Shown here: one piece after another, positions 6,785 through 15,425 of the stretch
How positions within the stretch are numbered: the first letter of the stretch is position 1
Layout of the letters: every line of letters begins with the position of its first letter
Source: CAZAQS01 sp964486825
GTDB taxonomy: Bacteria > Chloroflexota > Anaerolineae > Anaerolineales > UBA4823
NCBI GenBank assembly: GCA_964486825.1
Contig: CAZAQS010000089.1
Location: forward strand, 1 to 17,595
Direction: 5' to 3'
DNA: 17,595 nt
The notes under the pieces: generated by a model
Seen by the model: the letters and a program-made list of their open reading frames with translations, nothing else
Databases searched by the model: none
Told to the model about the DNA's origin: nothing
Program-made: the position numbers and the translations under genes

Positions 6785-8806
6785 ATGGTATTAGCCAGTG
6801 ATGTCCGAGAGAAAGCGATCCATACGATCCGATTCCTGGCTGCGGATGCAGTCCAAAAGGCAAATTCAGGCCATCCAGGGCTTCCTATGGGAGCAGCGGC
6901 CATCGCCTATACGCTGTGGATGAGGCATATGCGCTACAATCCTCGAAATCCGCGCTGGCCGGATCGGGACCGTTTTTTGCTCTCCGGGGGGCATGGCTCG
7001 ATGCTCTTATATGCCATGTTTTATTTGACGGGGTACGAGCTTCCTATGGATGAGCTGAAAAATTTCCGGCAGTGGGGAAGCCGCACGCCCGGTCACCCAG
7101 AGTCCTTCCTTACTCCTGGGGTAGAGGTGACCACCGGTCCTTTAGGCCAGGGCTTTGGCAATGGAGTTGGGATGGCCATTGCAGAAGCTCACCTGGCTGC
7201 CGAGTTCAACCAGCCTGGACATTCTATTGTCGACCATTACACATATGCCATCGTAACCGATGGGGATTTGATGGAGGGGGTAAGCTCTGAAGCTGCTTCG
7301 CTGGCTGGGCACCTGGGGTTGGGAAAGCTGATCTATTTTTACGATGATAATAATGTTTCCATTGACGGTAGCACTGAATTGGCGTTTACAGAAGACCGGG
7401 CAGGTCGTTTTGAGAGTTATCACTGGCAGGTGATCCGAGTAGAAGATGGACACGATATCGACCAGATTGACCGGGCAATCCAGCAGGCCAAAGGAGATCC
7501 ACGCCCTTCCTTGATCGTTTGCCCAACCGTGATAGGTTATGGACTGCCAAACAAGCAAGGCACTGCAGCCGCCCACGGGGAGCCGCCCGGGCAGGATGAG
7601 CTTCAGGCAGCAAAGAAGAGCCTGGATTGGCCGCTAGAGCCCGACTTCTACGTCCCAGGCGAAGTCCTTGAACATTACCGGGAATCCGTTCCCAAAGGCC
7701 AGGAACTGGAAGATGAATGGAGGGCCCGGTTTGACGTATACCGGGAGTCTCACCCCGAGCTGGCTGCCGAGTTCGAAAGAAGGATAGGTGGGGAACTCCC
7801 TGGAGACTGGGAACAAGGCTTGCCAGATTTTCCACCAGACGCCAAGGGAATGGCGACGCGCGTATCGTCGGGTAAAGTCTTGAATGCCCTGGCGAAGAGG
7901 ATCCCAGAGCTGGCAGGTGGATCAGCCGATCTTACCCCTTCAACAAAAACATGGATCGATGACAGTCCTGCCTTCCAGGTTGGCGCTTACCACGGTAGAA
8001 ATATCCATTTTGGAGTTCGTGAACACGCCATGGGAACAGCGGTCAACGGCATGGCTCTGCACGGTGGATTGATCCCTTTTGGCGCCACCTTCCTGGTATT
8101 TTCTGATTATATGCGAGCGGCTCTCCGCCTGTCCGCCATCTCTTATGCGCCTAGCATCTGGGTGTTTACCCACGATAGCATTGGAGTCGGCGAAGATGGC
8201 CCAACCCACCAGCCGGTTGAACATTATGCAGCCTTGAGGGCTATCCCAAACCTGTATGTAATCCGCCCGGCAGACGCCAATGAGACTGCCCAAGCCTGGC
8301 GAGCGGCTATCCTGAGAAGGGGTGGCCCGACAGCCCTCCTTTTAACCCGGCAAAATCTGCCCACTTTCGATAGGTCGGTATACGCCTCCGCAGAAGGACT
8401 CCAACGTGGCGGCTATGTACTGGGCGATCTGGGCGAGAGCGAACCCGAGCTAATCCTGATGTCTTCAGGATCAGAGGTGAGCCTCATCGTTCAAGCTGGC
8501 GAAAGCCTGGCTGCGGATGGCGTAAATGTGCGCCTGGTTTCCTTTCCATGCTGGGAGCTCTTCCTGGAACAGGACGCCCAGTACCAGGAATCGGTATTGC
8601 CCAGGTCGATCAGGGCGCGACTGGCTGTAGAAGCTGGGGTGCGTCTGGGGTGGGATCGCTGGGTGGGCGACCAGGGCGACGTGCTCTCCCTGGAACATTA
8701 TGGAGCGTCTGCGCCGGCAAAGGTCGTCATGGAAGAGCTCGGGTTTACCGTGGAAAATGTGATCTTTCGTGCAAAACAGGTATTGGCGCACCGGTTCAAC
8801 CGGTGA
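6785..8806 (+). CDS. tkt: Transketolase
   Basis: 673 residues, the usual length of a full transketolase. The enzyme uses thiamine diphosphate to move two-carbon units between ketose and aldose phosphates in the non-oxidative pentose phosphate pathway. Motifs: ANSGHPGLPMG (26-36), SGGHGSMLLYA (67-77), TPGHPE (101-106), TTGPLGQG (116-123), and the ThDP/metal motif TDGDLMEG (158-165) with Asn at 189-190. The pyrimidine domain follows, with DLTPSTKTW, FGVREHAMG (carrying the catalytic Glu) and THDSIGVGEDGPTHQP. The start is supported by AAGGAGG (6769-6775) 9 bases before the ATG. It is the first gene of a three-gene operon; rpiB follows after 32 bases. Confidence 0.97.
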   Translation: MVLASDVREKAIHTIRFLAADAVQKANSGHPGLPMGAAAIAYTLWMRHMRYNPRNPRWPDRDRFLLSGGHGSMLLYAMFYLTGYELPMDELKNFRQWGSRTPGHPESFLTPGVEVTTGPLGQGFGNGVGMAIAEAHLAAEFNQPGHSIVDHYTYAIVTDGDLMEGVSSEAASLAGHLGLGKLIYFYDDNNVSIDGSTELAFTEDRAGRFESYHWQVIRVEDGHDIDQIDRAIQQAKGDPRPSLIVCPTVIGYGLPNKQGTAAAHGEPPGQDELQAAKKSLDWPLEPDFYVPGEVLEHYRESVPKGQELEDEWRARFDVYRESHPELAAEFERRIGGELPGDWEQGLPDFPPDAKGMATRVSSGKVLNALAKRIPELAGGSADLTPSTKTWIDDSPAFQVGAYHGRNIHFGVREHAMGTAVNGMALHGGLIPFGATFLVFSDYMRAALRLSAISYAPSIWVFTHDSIGVGEDGPTHQPVEHYAALRAIPNLYVIRPADANETAQAWRAAILRRGGPTALLLTRQNLPTFDRSVYASAEGLQRGGYVLGDLGESEPELILMSSGSEVSLIVQAGESLAADGVNVRLVSFPCWELFLEQDAQYQESVLPRSIRARLAVEAGVRLGWDRWVGDQGDVLSLEHYGASAPAKVVMEELGFTVENVIFRAKQVLAHRFNR

Positions 8807-8838
8807 TCGAACATCGAAACAAAGTTGAGAGGTGAATA

Positions 8839-9285
8839 ATGAAAGTAGCTGTTGCTTTTGATCATGCTGGCTTTTCGATGAAAGAGCCTGTTATCGAAGC
8901 TGTGGTGGAAGCCGGGCACGATCCAGTTGACCTGGGGACATTTAGCTATGATAGCGTCGATTACCCCGATTATGCTGAAAAAGTTGGCCTGGCACTCCGG
9001 AATGGGGAGGCTGAGCGCGGCATCCTGGTATGTGGGTCCGGAGTGGGGGCTTGCATCGCTGCAAATAAAATGAAAGGAATCTACGCTGCCCTGTGCCATG
9101 ATACGTACTCGGCTCACCAGGGGGTTGAACATGATGATATGAACGTGCTTTGCCTGGGAGGGCGCATTATCGGCCCAGAGCTCGCAAAAGAGCTGGTTAA
9201 ATCCTTCCTCGGTGCACGGTATTCGGGTGAAGAGCGACACGCCCGGCGAGTCGGTAAGATTAAAAAGCTGGAAGAGAACCGGTAA
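8839..9285 (+). CDS. rpiB: Ribose-5-phosphate isomerase B
   Basis: 148 residues, of the RpiB/LacAB sugar-phosphate isomerase family. It interconverts ribose-5-P and ribulose-5-P. FDHAGF (7-12) holds the substrate-binding Asp-His, CGSGVGACIAANK (65-77) the catalytic Cys65 and anion hole, and HDTYSAHQGVEHDDMNVLCLGG (87-108) the catalytic His region. An allose-6-P or galactose-6-P isomerase is possible within this family, but its place between transketolase and transaldolase argues for RpiB. GAGAGGTG stands just before the ATG. The gaps are 32 bases to tkt and 36 to the next gene, consistent with one transcript. Confidence 0.95.
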   Translation: MKVAVAFDHAGFSMKEPVIEAVVEAGHDPVDLGTFSYDSVDYPDYAEKVGLALRNGEAERGILVCGSGVGACIAANKMKGIYAALCHDTYSAHQGVEHDDMNVLCLGGRIIGPELAKELVKSFLGARYSGEERHARRVGKIKKLEENR

Positions 9286-9321
9286 TCCTTTAAATCCCTA
9301 GACCTTAGAAAGGGGGTATCA

Positions 9322-12126
9322 ATGACCACTCCGATCAAAAAACTGCACAAGCTGGGCCAGTCATTATGGTATGACAATATCCAACGCCGGATGCTGGAGG
9401 ATGGAACGCTGGCAGAAATGATCCAAAGGGGAGAACTGCGTGGCATGACCTCCAACCCGAGTATCTTCAACCAGGCTATCGCCAGTTCCACCGATTACGA
9501 TGACGCCTTGAATGCGATGGCCTGGGCCGGGTACACCGCCGGGGACATCCTTGACCGGTTGGTCATTGAGGATATCCGGGCAGCTGCAGACCTGTTTTTC
9601 CCCCTTTATAAACGGTCTAAAGGATCGGATGGTTTCGTAAGCATCGAAGTCGATCCTTCCCTGGCGCATGATACGGACAGGACGCTGCTGGAAGCGCACC
9701 GTCTCTGGGAACAAGTGAACCGGCCAAACTTGATGGTGAAAATTCCTGCCACTCGGGAGGGAATCCCTGCCATCCAGCAGGCGTTGGCGCAGGGTCTCAA
9801 TATCAATATCACCCTGATCTTTTCCCTGGATCGCTATAGAGATGTTATGGAAGCTTACCTGACAGGGTTGGAGCAGCGACTGGCGGCAGGGCAACCGGTC
9901 AGTGGGATAGCTTCGGTGGCCTCTTTCTTTGTCTCTCGAATGGATACCAAAATCGATGCGCGTTTGGAAGAGATCATTCGTAGAGAAGACCAGCGCGCTC
10001 CCATCGCATCTGAATTATTAGGGAAGACCGCCCTGGCGAATGCGCGCCTGGCGTATGCTCGTTTCCGAGAAATATTCGAGAGTGAGCGTTTTGCTCCACT
10101 AAAGGATCAAGGCGCTAAGGTCCAGCGACCCTTATGGGCTTCGACCAGCACCAAGAATCCCGCCTATCCTGAAACCCTGTATGTGGATGAGCTGATTGGA
10201 GCCAATACGGTCAATACGGTTCCCCCGCAGACCTATGAGGCCTATCGCAGGCTTGGAAACCCGCGCCTGACCGTCGAGAAGGGGTTGGAGAAGGCGCAGC
10301 AGGTTTTTCAGAAGCTCGATGAACTGGGCATATCTGTCGATGAAGTGACGGATGAGTTAGAGGCGGAGGGAGTCAAAGCTTTTGCCGACTCATATAAAGA
10401 GTTATTGGGAACGGTTGAGGAGCGAAGAGCGGCAGCTGTAAAAAGCCTGGGACCCCTGGCGGATTCCGTCGCCGAGCGGGTTACCCTGTTACAGAGGGAT
10501 GACCTGCCCAGGCGAATCCGCTCCATCGATGCAACGATTTGGACGAATGAGCCTGCTGGGAGACATGAAATCCGCAAGCGCATGGCCTGGCTCTACCTGC
10601 CTGAGAAAAGCCGGGCTATTCTCCCGGAAATCTCGTTTTTCAGAGAAGAGGTACTATCGGCCGGCTTTAAGCGAGTTCTCCTGTTAGGTATGGGGGGCTC
10701 CACCCTTGCTCCAGAGATGTTGAGCCTGGTATTTAAAGATCATGTGCCTCAAAACGAGAAGGCAAGGCGAGCTATTCCCGTGACGGTCCTCGATTCTACC
10801 GATCCGGCCCAGGTTCGTGCAGCAGCCGACCACTGCTACATAAAAGACACGCTTTTTATCTTGTCGAGTAAATCAGGGACCACGGCGGAGGTGAAAGCCT
10901 TCCTGGCTTATTTTTGGGATTGCGCTTACAAATCAGTCGGGAACCATGCGGGAGAGCATTTTATTGCCATTACCGACCGCGAGACTCCTTTGGCTACCAT
11001 TGCCAAAGAACGAAATTTCCGGCAGGTGTTCTATCCTGATCCCAAAGTGGGTGGGCGATATTCTGCTTTGACTGCTTTTGGCCTGGTCCCCGCGGCCCTA
11101 TCGGGCGTCGATTTGGAGCGATTGTTGAATAGCGCGGCGCGTATGGCAGGCCAAACGACGACTGACGTGCCTGCCGGTCGCAACCCAGGCCTGGTGTTGG
11201 GAGCTGTCCTGGGAGAGGCAGCAGTCCAGGGTCGGGACAAGCTCACTTTGATTGCGGACGACGAGCTAAAACCTGTTGGCTCCTGGCTGGAGCAGCTTAT
11301 CGCAGAAAGCAGCGGCAAGGATGGTACCGGTATTGTCCCGGTGGATTTAGAGCCTCTGGCAGGGCCTTCTGAGTATGGCATGGACCGGATCTTCGTCTAT
11401 CTAAAAAGGAGCGGTAAGCATGAGGAAGGAGTGGCCCGGTTGATAGAGGCTGGTTATCCAGTCATCAGCCTGCCGGTTGAGGACGATTATGAACTGGGGA
11501 GAGAGTTTTTTCGCTGGGAGATGGCTGCTGCTGTGGCCTGCGCGGTCTTAGGCGTGAACCCATTCGACCAACCTGATGTGCAGGACAGCAAGTCGCGCAC
11601 AGACCAAAAGATCAGGAATTTCCATGAAAATGGGGTCCTGGGTGAAGGCGCTCCAATATGGGAAGGGGAGCAGGTACAGTTGTATGGGAATGTGCGGATA
11701 GGGGCAGGTGAAAGCCTGGCAGGCATACTGGATAGCTTCCTGGAGTTGGGGCAGGAGGGAGATTATATTGCATTGAACGCCTATCTACCGCGCACAGCTT
11801 CCTATCTGGACATGCTCCAAAAGCTTCGCATAGCCGTGTGGAAGCGCACGGGATTGGCTACCACACTTGGTTTCGGTCCCCGCTTTTTGCATTCGACAGG
11901 GCAGCTTCATAAAGGCGGCCCGAATAGAGGGCTGTTCTTGCAAATCACAGCCGAGCCGTCCGAGGACCTACCCATACCAGGATGGAAGTTGACTTTTGGG
12001 ACTTTGGAAAGGGCCCAGGCTTTAGGCGACCTCGAAGCTCTGCAGGCTGCCGGCCGGCGGGTGCTTCAAATCCATTTGCCTAATCCGGATACTGTAGGGC
12101 AGTTGTTGGAGGTTTTAGAGAGATAG
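9322..12126 (+). CDS. tal-pgi: Bifunctional transaldolase / glucose-6-phosphate isomerase (fusion protein)
   Basis: 934 residues in two enzyme halves. Residues 1 to about 370 are a transaldolase: GMTSNPSIF (41-49), LMVKIPATREG with Schiff-base Lys140, NINITLIFSLDRY (160-172), SVASFFVSRMD and LWASTSTKNP. From about 395 to the end is phosphoglucose isomerase: LLLGMGGSTLAPEM (about 452-465), SSKSGTTAEVKAF (sugar-phosphate loop, about 514-526), GGRYSALTAFG and STGQLHKGGPN (about 858-868). It moves three-carbon units between sugar phosphates and interconverts F6P and G6P. Such fusions of about 950 residues are known in Cyanobacteria, Chloroflexota and some others, so this is family-typical. The frame is open through the linker, with no sign of a split. 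AAAGGGGG lies before the ATG. It is the last gene of the operon and ends 22 bases from a convergent gene. Confidence 0.96.
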   Translation: MTTPIKKLHKLGQSLWYDNIQRRMLEDGTLAEMIQRGELRGMTSNPSIFNQAIASSTDYDDALNAMAWAGYTAGDILDRLVIEDIRAAADLFFPLYKRSKGSDGFVSIEVDPSLAHDTDRTLLEAHRLWEQVNRPNLMVKIPATREGIPAIQQALAQGLNINITLIFSLDRYRDVMEAYLTGLEQRLAAGQPVSGIASVASFFVSRMDTKIDARLEEIIRREDQRAPIASELLGKTALANARLAYARFREIFESERFAPLKDQGAKVQRPLWASTSTKNPAYPETLYVDELIGANTVNTVPPQTYEAYRRLGNPRLTVEKGLEKAQQVFQKLDELGISVDEVTDELEAEGVKAFADSYKELLGTVEERRAAAVKSLGPLADSVAERVTLLQRDDLPRRIRSIDATIWTNEPAGRHEIRKRMAWLYLPEKSRAILPEISFFREEVLSAGFKRVLLLGMGGSTLAPEMLSLVFKDHVPQNEKARRAIPVTVLDSTDPAQVRAAADHCYIKDTLFILSSKSGTTAEVKAFLAYFWDCAYKSVGNHAGEHFIAITDRETPLATIAKERNFRQVFYPDPKVGGRYSALTAFGLVPAALSGVDLERLLNSAARMAGQTTTDVPAGRNPGLVLGAVLGEAAVQGRDKLTLIADDELKPVGSWLEQLIAESSGKDGTGIVPVDLEPLAGPSEYGMDRIFVYLKRSGKHEEGVARLIEAGYPVISLPVEDDYELGREFFRWEMAAAVACAVLGVNPFDQPDVQDSKSRTDQKIRNFHENGVLGEGAPIWEGEQVQLYGNVRIGAGESLAGILDSFLELGQEGDYIALNAYLPRTASYLDMLQKLRIAVWKRTGLATTLGFGPRFLHSTGQLHKGGPNRGLFLQITAEPSEDLPIPGWKLTFGTLERAQALGDLEALQAAGRRVLQIHLPNPDTVGQLLEVLER

Positions 12127-12148
12127 CCTCCCGGTCGGGTCGTACCCC

Positions 12149-13132
12149 TTAGATCAACTGCCGGTACCGCTCTGCGAAAAGAGCTGGAGAGCCTCCTGTA
12201 TGCCAGAACAGGAGGCTGGTATCTTGGGGGAAGAACTTCTTGCGGATCAGGTCGATCAGCCCGGCCGCCGCTCGCCCTGTGTACACCGGATCCAGGATGA
12301 GACCTTCATTTCGTGCAAACAGGCCCATGGCCTCTCGCTCGGGCTCACCCATTACTCCATACCCGCCTCCCAGGTAATCGGAATTAACCAGGACCTGGCT
12401 GGGATCAAAGGTAAATGTTTCCCCCAGATATTCAGCAGTGGAGCTGGCCAGAGAGGCTACCTTTTCCTTTAATTTATCTGATGGTTCATCAACACTGATA
12501 CCCAGGATTCGACCTTTAAACCCAAACAAGCGGGCTCCCACCAGCATTCCGGCCTGTGTTCCCCCGGATGAGGAAGGAAAAACGATCCAATCCGGAGGGC
12601 AGCCGGGCAGGGATGTGGTCTGGCACTGCTCGAGCAGCTCCTGCATCGCAAAAACATACCCGGTTGCTCCTGTTGGGTTGGAGCCGCCATAGGGGACCAG
12701 GTAAGGCCGGCGTCCGTCTTTCCAGGCCGTCTCGAATGTCTCTTGGAGGGTCCAGTCGCGGCTGTCGCCTGGCGTGGTCACGATTTCTGCTCCTAACAGC
12801 TCATCCAAGAGAAGGTTGCCAGAAAGGGAAGTCGGTGTATCCCCTGAGAGGACCAGGATGCAATGCATCCCAAAGCGGGCGGCGGCGGCTGCCGTCTGAC
12901 GGCAGTGGTTGGATTGGACGGCTCCGGCAGTAATGATGGTGCGAGCGCCGTGCGCCTGGGCTTCCGCCATCAGGAACTCGAGCTTACGGGTTTTGTTGCC
13001 GCCCAGCGCCAAGCCGGTCTGGTCATCTCTTTTGGTAAGCAAAGCCGGTCCCCCCAGCGCTGCCGAAAGGTTCGGTAGCGTTTCGATCGAGGTAGGTAAA
13101 TGAGCAAAACGCAGCCTGGGTATCGTTTTCAT
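12149..13132 (-). CDS. PLP-dependent D-cysteine desulfhydrase / ACC deaminase family enzyme
   Basis: 327 residues, fold type II PLP enzyme. The family includes D-cysteine desulfhydrase (D-Cys to pyruvate, H2S, NH3), ACC deaminase and L-cysteate sulfo-lyase. Motifs: KRDDQTGLALGGNKTRKLEF (34-53) with the PLP-binding Lys at 47 in GGNK, AVQSNHCRQTAAAAARFGM, the phosphate-binding SSSGGTQAG, and LLFWHTGGSPALF near the C-terminus. Substrate cannot be fixed from sequence by eye; D-cysteine is the best guess, so no symbol is given. The start at 13132 was chosen because AGGAG (13145-13141) lies 8 bases before it; the frame extends to 13180 without a ribosome-binding site. It follows the FemAB genes by 54 bases on the same strand and may be cotranscribed, though no functional link is evident. 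Confidence 0.88.
   Translation of the reverse strand: MKTIPRLRFAHLPTSIETLPNLSAALGGPALLTKRDDQTGLALGGNKTRKLEFLMAEAQAHGARTIITAGAVQSNHCRQTAAAAARFGMHCILVLSGDTPTSLSGNLLLDELLGAEIVTTPGDSRDWTLQETFETAWKDGRRPYLVPYGGSNPTGATGYVFAMQELLEQCQTTSLPGCPPDWIVFPSSSGGTQAGMLVGARLFGFKGRILGISVDEPSDKLKEKVASLASSTAEYLGETFTFDPSQVLVNSDYLGGGYGVMGEPEREAMGLFARNEGLILDPVYTGRAAAGLIDLIRKKFFPQDTSLLFWHTGGSPALFAERYRQLI
12190..12217. repeat. Perfect 10-bp inverted repeat near the convergent gene ends
   Basis: AGCCTCCTGT (12190-12199) and ACAGGAGGCT (12208-12217) form a perfect stem around an 8-base loop. It lies inside the last 70 bases of the PLP-enzyme gene and 64 bases past the stop of the tal-pgi gene. It could end or protect the plus-strand transcript, but no T-run follows, and the bases encode the family motif FWHTGGS, so it may be partly coincidental. 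Confidence 0.4.
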
Positions 13133-13186
13133 AAATATTTCTCCTGGTCCCCTATCGATTGCTGTACAGGATTCCCTCATGGGTTA

Positions 13187-14299
13187 TCAAGGGGATCCCC
13201 TCAAACCTTCCTGAGTACGGCTCGCCCCGCGTCGGCGCATGGCGCTCAAAATATGCGGTAAAGTATGCGTGTACAAGCGGTATAGGGAAGGATGGGCGGG
13301 GAAATCCCAGGCGCCCAGGGTGCGGACCACCCGGCCACCCAGCCCGGCTTTAAAACGATACACCCCCCATAGGGGGTCGCTCTCATCAAAGCGGTTTGGG
13401 GCTCCCCACAGATCATAAAGCTTGCAACCCTTATCCTGCGCTTTGAGCATGGCCTCCCATTGCAGGAGGTAGTTCGGCATCTTGTCCCGGTGCAGTTCAC
13501 GCGACATCCCGTATAAGTACCATGCTTTCCCGGCGAAATAAAACAAGAACAGGCCGGCTACGGGTACTCCCTCCACCTCGGCAATTAGCGCTTCTGCCAT
13601 CTCCTGCTGAGTAAATATCTGCCATACCGTCCGGTAATATGCTTCCTCTCGGATCGTGAAACCATCTCTTACCGATGTTTCTGCATACATGCGGTATAGC
13701 ATGGGAAAGTCATCCTGATTTCCAGCCCGCACGCGAACACCTTTCCGGTATGCCAGGCGGATATTGTAGCGGGTTTTAGGTTTCATTTGCTCGAGCAGCT
13801 CATCCTGCGAGGATGCCAGGTCCACAACAACAGTATTTTGGAATTGGATCTGGTCCTGAGAATACACCCAGCCGCGGTCATTCAGGTCTCCAGCTACGTG
13901 TTCTCCCAATGGATCCCGGCACTCATCGCCTGGCCCTGTCCCGGTAGGGACATTGGGATCGATTTTGATAAATATCGCCCCTTGCGCCCGGGCCAGTCCC
14001 TGGAAATCATCCAATACCTGCCTACGCAAGGATCGGTCGCGCCAATCCAATAAAGGGCCTTTCGGGACGTAAAGAACGCGCAGGGGAGTTGCTACCGGGC
14101 CCAGGGAAACCGTCCGTTGCAATACCAGGCCGGCTGCCTGGCTGCCGTCCTGCCAGTGTTTGTAAAACGGCCGCCATCCAAACTGGCTCTTGACCTTGCC
14201 CCATTCCCAGGTTTGAAGGATATGCGGGTCAGGCAAGTTCGTGATCAGGCTGTTCCAGGTGGAGCGGTCCATATTGTTTAAATCTGTTAGCGGCTTCAT
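13187..14299 (-). CDS. FemAB/FemX-family aminoacyltransferase (second of a tandem pair)
   Basis: 370 residues, double-GNAT FemABX fold. Family members transfer amino acids from aminoacyl-tRNA to the lipid II stem peptide, building peptidoglycan interpeptide bridges. Matching motifs: PHILQTWEWGKVKSQFGW (25-42), YVPKGPLL (77-84), KPKTRYNIRLAYRKGV (173-188), AWYLYGMS (259-266), PNYLLQWEAM (275-284), YDLWGAP (295-301). The start at 14299 overlaps the upstream stop by ATGA, pointing to coupling; no Shine-Dalgarno is visible. ATG at 14272 is an alternative. The frame extends to 14365 inside the neighbour, which I reject. A perfect palindrome GCTTCATGAAGC (14293-14304) covers the start codon. It is clearly paralogous to its upstream neighbour. 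Amino acid and acceptor are unknown. Confidence 0.9.
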   Translation of the reverse strand: MKPLTDLNNMDRSTWNSLITNLPDPHILQTWEWGKVKSQFGWRPFYKHWQDGSQAAGLVLQRTVSLGPVATPLRVLYVPKGPLLDWRDRSLRRQVLDDFQGLARAQGAIFIKIDPNVPTGTGPGDECRDPLGEHVAGDLNDRGWVYSQDQIQFQNTVVVDLASSQDELLEQMKPKTRYNIRLAYRKGVRVRAGNQDDFPMLYRMYAETSVRDGFTIREEAYYRTVWQIFTQQEMAEALIAEVEGVPVAGLFLFYFAGKAWYLYGMSRELHRDKMPNYLLQWEAMLKAQDKGCKLYDLWGAPNRFDESDPLWGVYRFKAGLGGRVVRTLGAWDFPAHPSLYRLYTHTLPHILSAMRRRGASRTQEGLRGSP

Positions 14300-15366
14300 G
14301 AAGCGCGCCGGTCCGCCCACCACTGGTAGAGCCGATAAAAGGCCGGTTGGTAGACCCGGTCCCACGGGCCAACCGAGCGCATCAAATGTCCTCCAAAACC
14401 GCGCTTAAAGCGATAGACCCTCCACAAGCCGTCCTTACGGGTAGTAAACTGGCTTTCGAGGACCTGCTCGTCTTCGTCTGGAACTCCCCATAAGTCATAC
14501 TCCGTGCAGCCTCGTGAGCGTGCCCAGCGCATGGCTTCCCACTGGAGCAGGTAGGTGGGCATGCGGTCACGGTGGTCGCTGGCGGAAGCGCCATATAAGT
14601 ACCAGGCGCGCTGCCCTTGTGCGAAGACCATCAAGGCCGCCAGGGGTTGTCCCTGGTACTCTGCTACAAGCAGCTCGCAGGCCCCTCGAGGGTAGAAAAG
14701 ATCGTAGACCTGGCTATAGTACTCCAGGCTGTGGACGCCGAACTGGTCCCGGCCTGCCGTTTGCTGTATCAATCGGTAAAAAGCAGGCAGGTCGCTGGAT
14801 GTATGAATCACCACCCCTTTCTTCAGAGCCAGCTTGATATTGTAGCGGGTCTTCTGTTTCATCCTGGCCAGGATTTGCTCCTCGTCCGCTTTAAGGTCAA
14901 CTACCAGGGTGCGGGAGGGTTGGATGGCGTGCCGGCCGGGCAGGAAACCCGGGGGAGGGCCATGTTTTCCTGGCAGTTCCTCGCCTTCTAGATCCCATAA
15001 GTCCGGCTCGACTTTAAGGAAGACAGCCTTGTGTTTTCTGCAGGTTTCATCGATCGCCTTCCATAGATCTTGATAAGCGCCTGGCGGTGGGATTTTAGCG
15101 CCGCTGGCTAGAGCGGGCAAGACCGGGCCTTTTGGAATATAGGCCAACCGGATACCGAGCGGTAAGCGGCGGAAGAGGATTTGTGCGCCTGCACTTTCTC
15201 CGCCAGTTGGTCCTGAATTGGCCAGATCCGTGAAAGGCGCGCATACGCGGACCGGCTCCCAGCCAAAAGCAGACTTCAGCTCACCCCAAGGCACGGTTTG
15301 GAGCAGGTGAGCGTGAGGGCGCTGGTTGATGAATGCATCCCATTCGTTGGTGTTGAGTTCGACCAT
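14296..15366 (-). CDS. FemAB/FemX-family aminoacyltransferase (first of a tandem pair)
   Basis: 356 residues of the same family as the gene that follows it. Motifs: AHLLQTVPWGELKSAFGW (19-36), YIPKGPVL (76-83), MKQKTRYNIKLALKKGV (169-185), AWYLYGAS (254-261), PTYLLQWEAM (270-279), YDLWGVP (290-296). Relative to its partner it carries a Pro/Gly-rich insert (about 134-145) in the middle of the first GNAT half. No signal peptide or membrane segment; it should act at the cytoplasmic face on lipid-linked precursor. There is no clear ribosome-binding site before ATG 15366. It lies 59 bases after the sugar transferase gene, so it sits in a cell-envelope operon. Confidence 0.9.
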   Translation of the reverse strand: MVELNTNEWDAFINQRPHAHLLQTVPWGELKSAFGWEPVRVCAPFTDLANSGPTGGESAGAQILFRRLPLGIRLAYIPKGPVLPALASGAKIPPPGAYQDLWKAIDETCRKHKAVFLKVEPDLWDLEGEELPGKHGPPPGFLPGRHAIQPSRTLVVDLKADEEQILARMKQKTRYNIKLALKKGVVIHTSSDLPAFYRLIQQTAGRDQFGVHSLEYYSQVYDLFYPRGACELLVAEYQGQPLAALMVFAQGQRAWYLYGASASDHRDRMPTYLLQWEAMRWARSRGCTEYDLWGVPDEDEQVLESQFTTRKDGLWRVYRFKRGFGGHLMRSVGPWDRVYQPAFYRLYQWWADRRAS

Positions 15367-15381
15367 GCTTAGAATTCAGGG

Positions 15382-15420
15382 ACAGGCAGACTGGCCTGGG
15401 TTAAGAGCGATCATGCCTGT
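15382..15420. repeat. Inverted repeat between the sugar transferase and FemAB genes
   Basis: ACAGGCA (15382-15388) and TGCCTGT (15414-15420) are perfect 7-base arms around a 25-base interval. An alternative short hairpin uses CAGGC and GCCTG within it. On the plus strand a TTTT follows, but no plus-strand gene ends here, so a terminator role is doubtful. Confidence 0.25.
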
Positions 15421-15425
15421 TTTCC

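Noticed and set aside
14300..14365. Upstream extension of the second FemAB gene to 14365
   Set aside because: The extra 22 residues lie inside the preceding gene and lack family similarity. The ATGA overlap start at 14299 fits the operon style.
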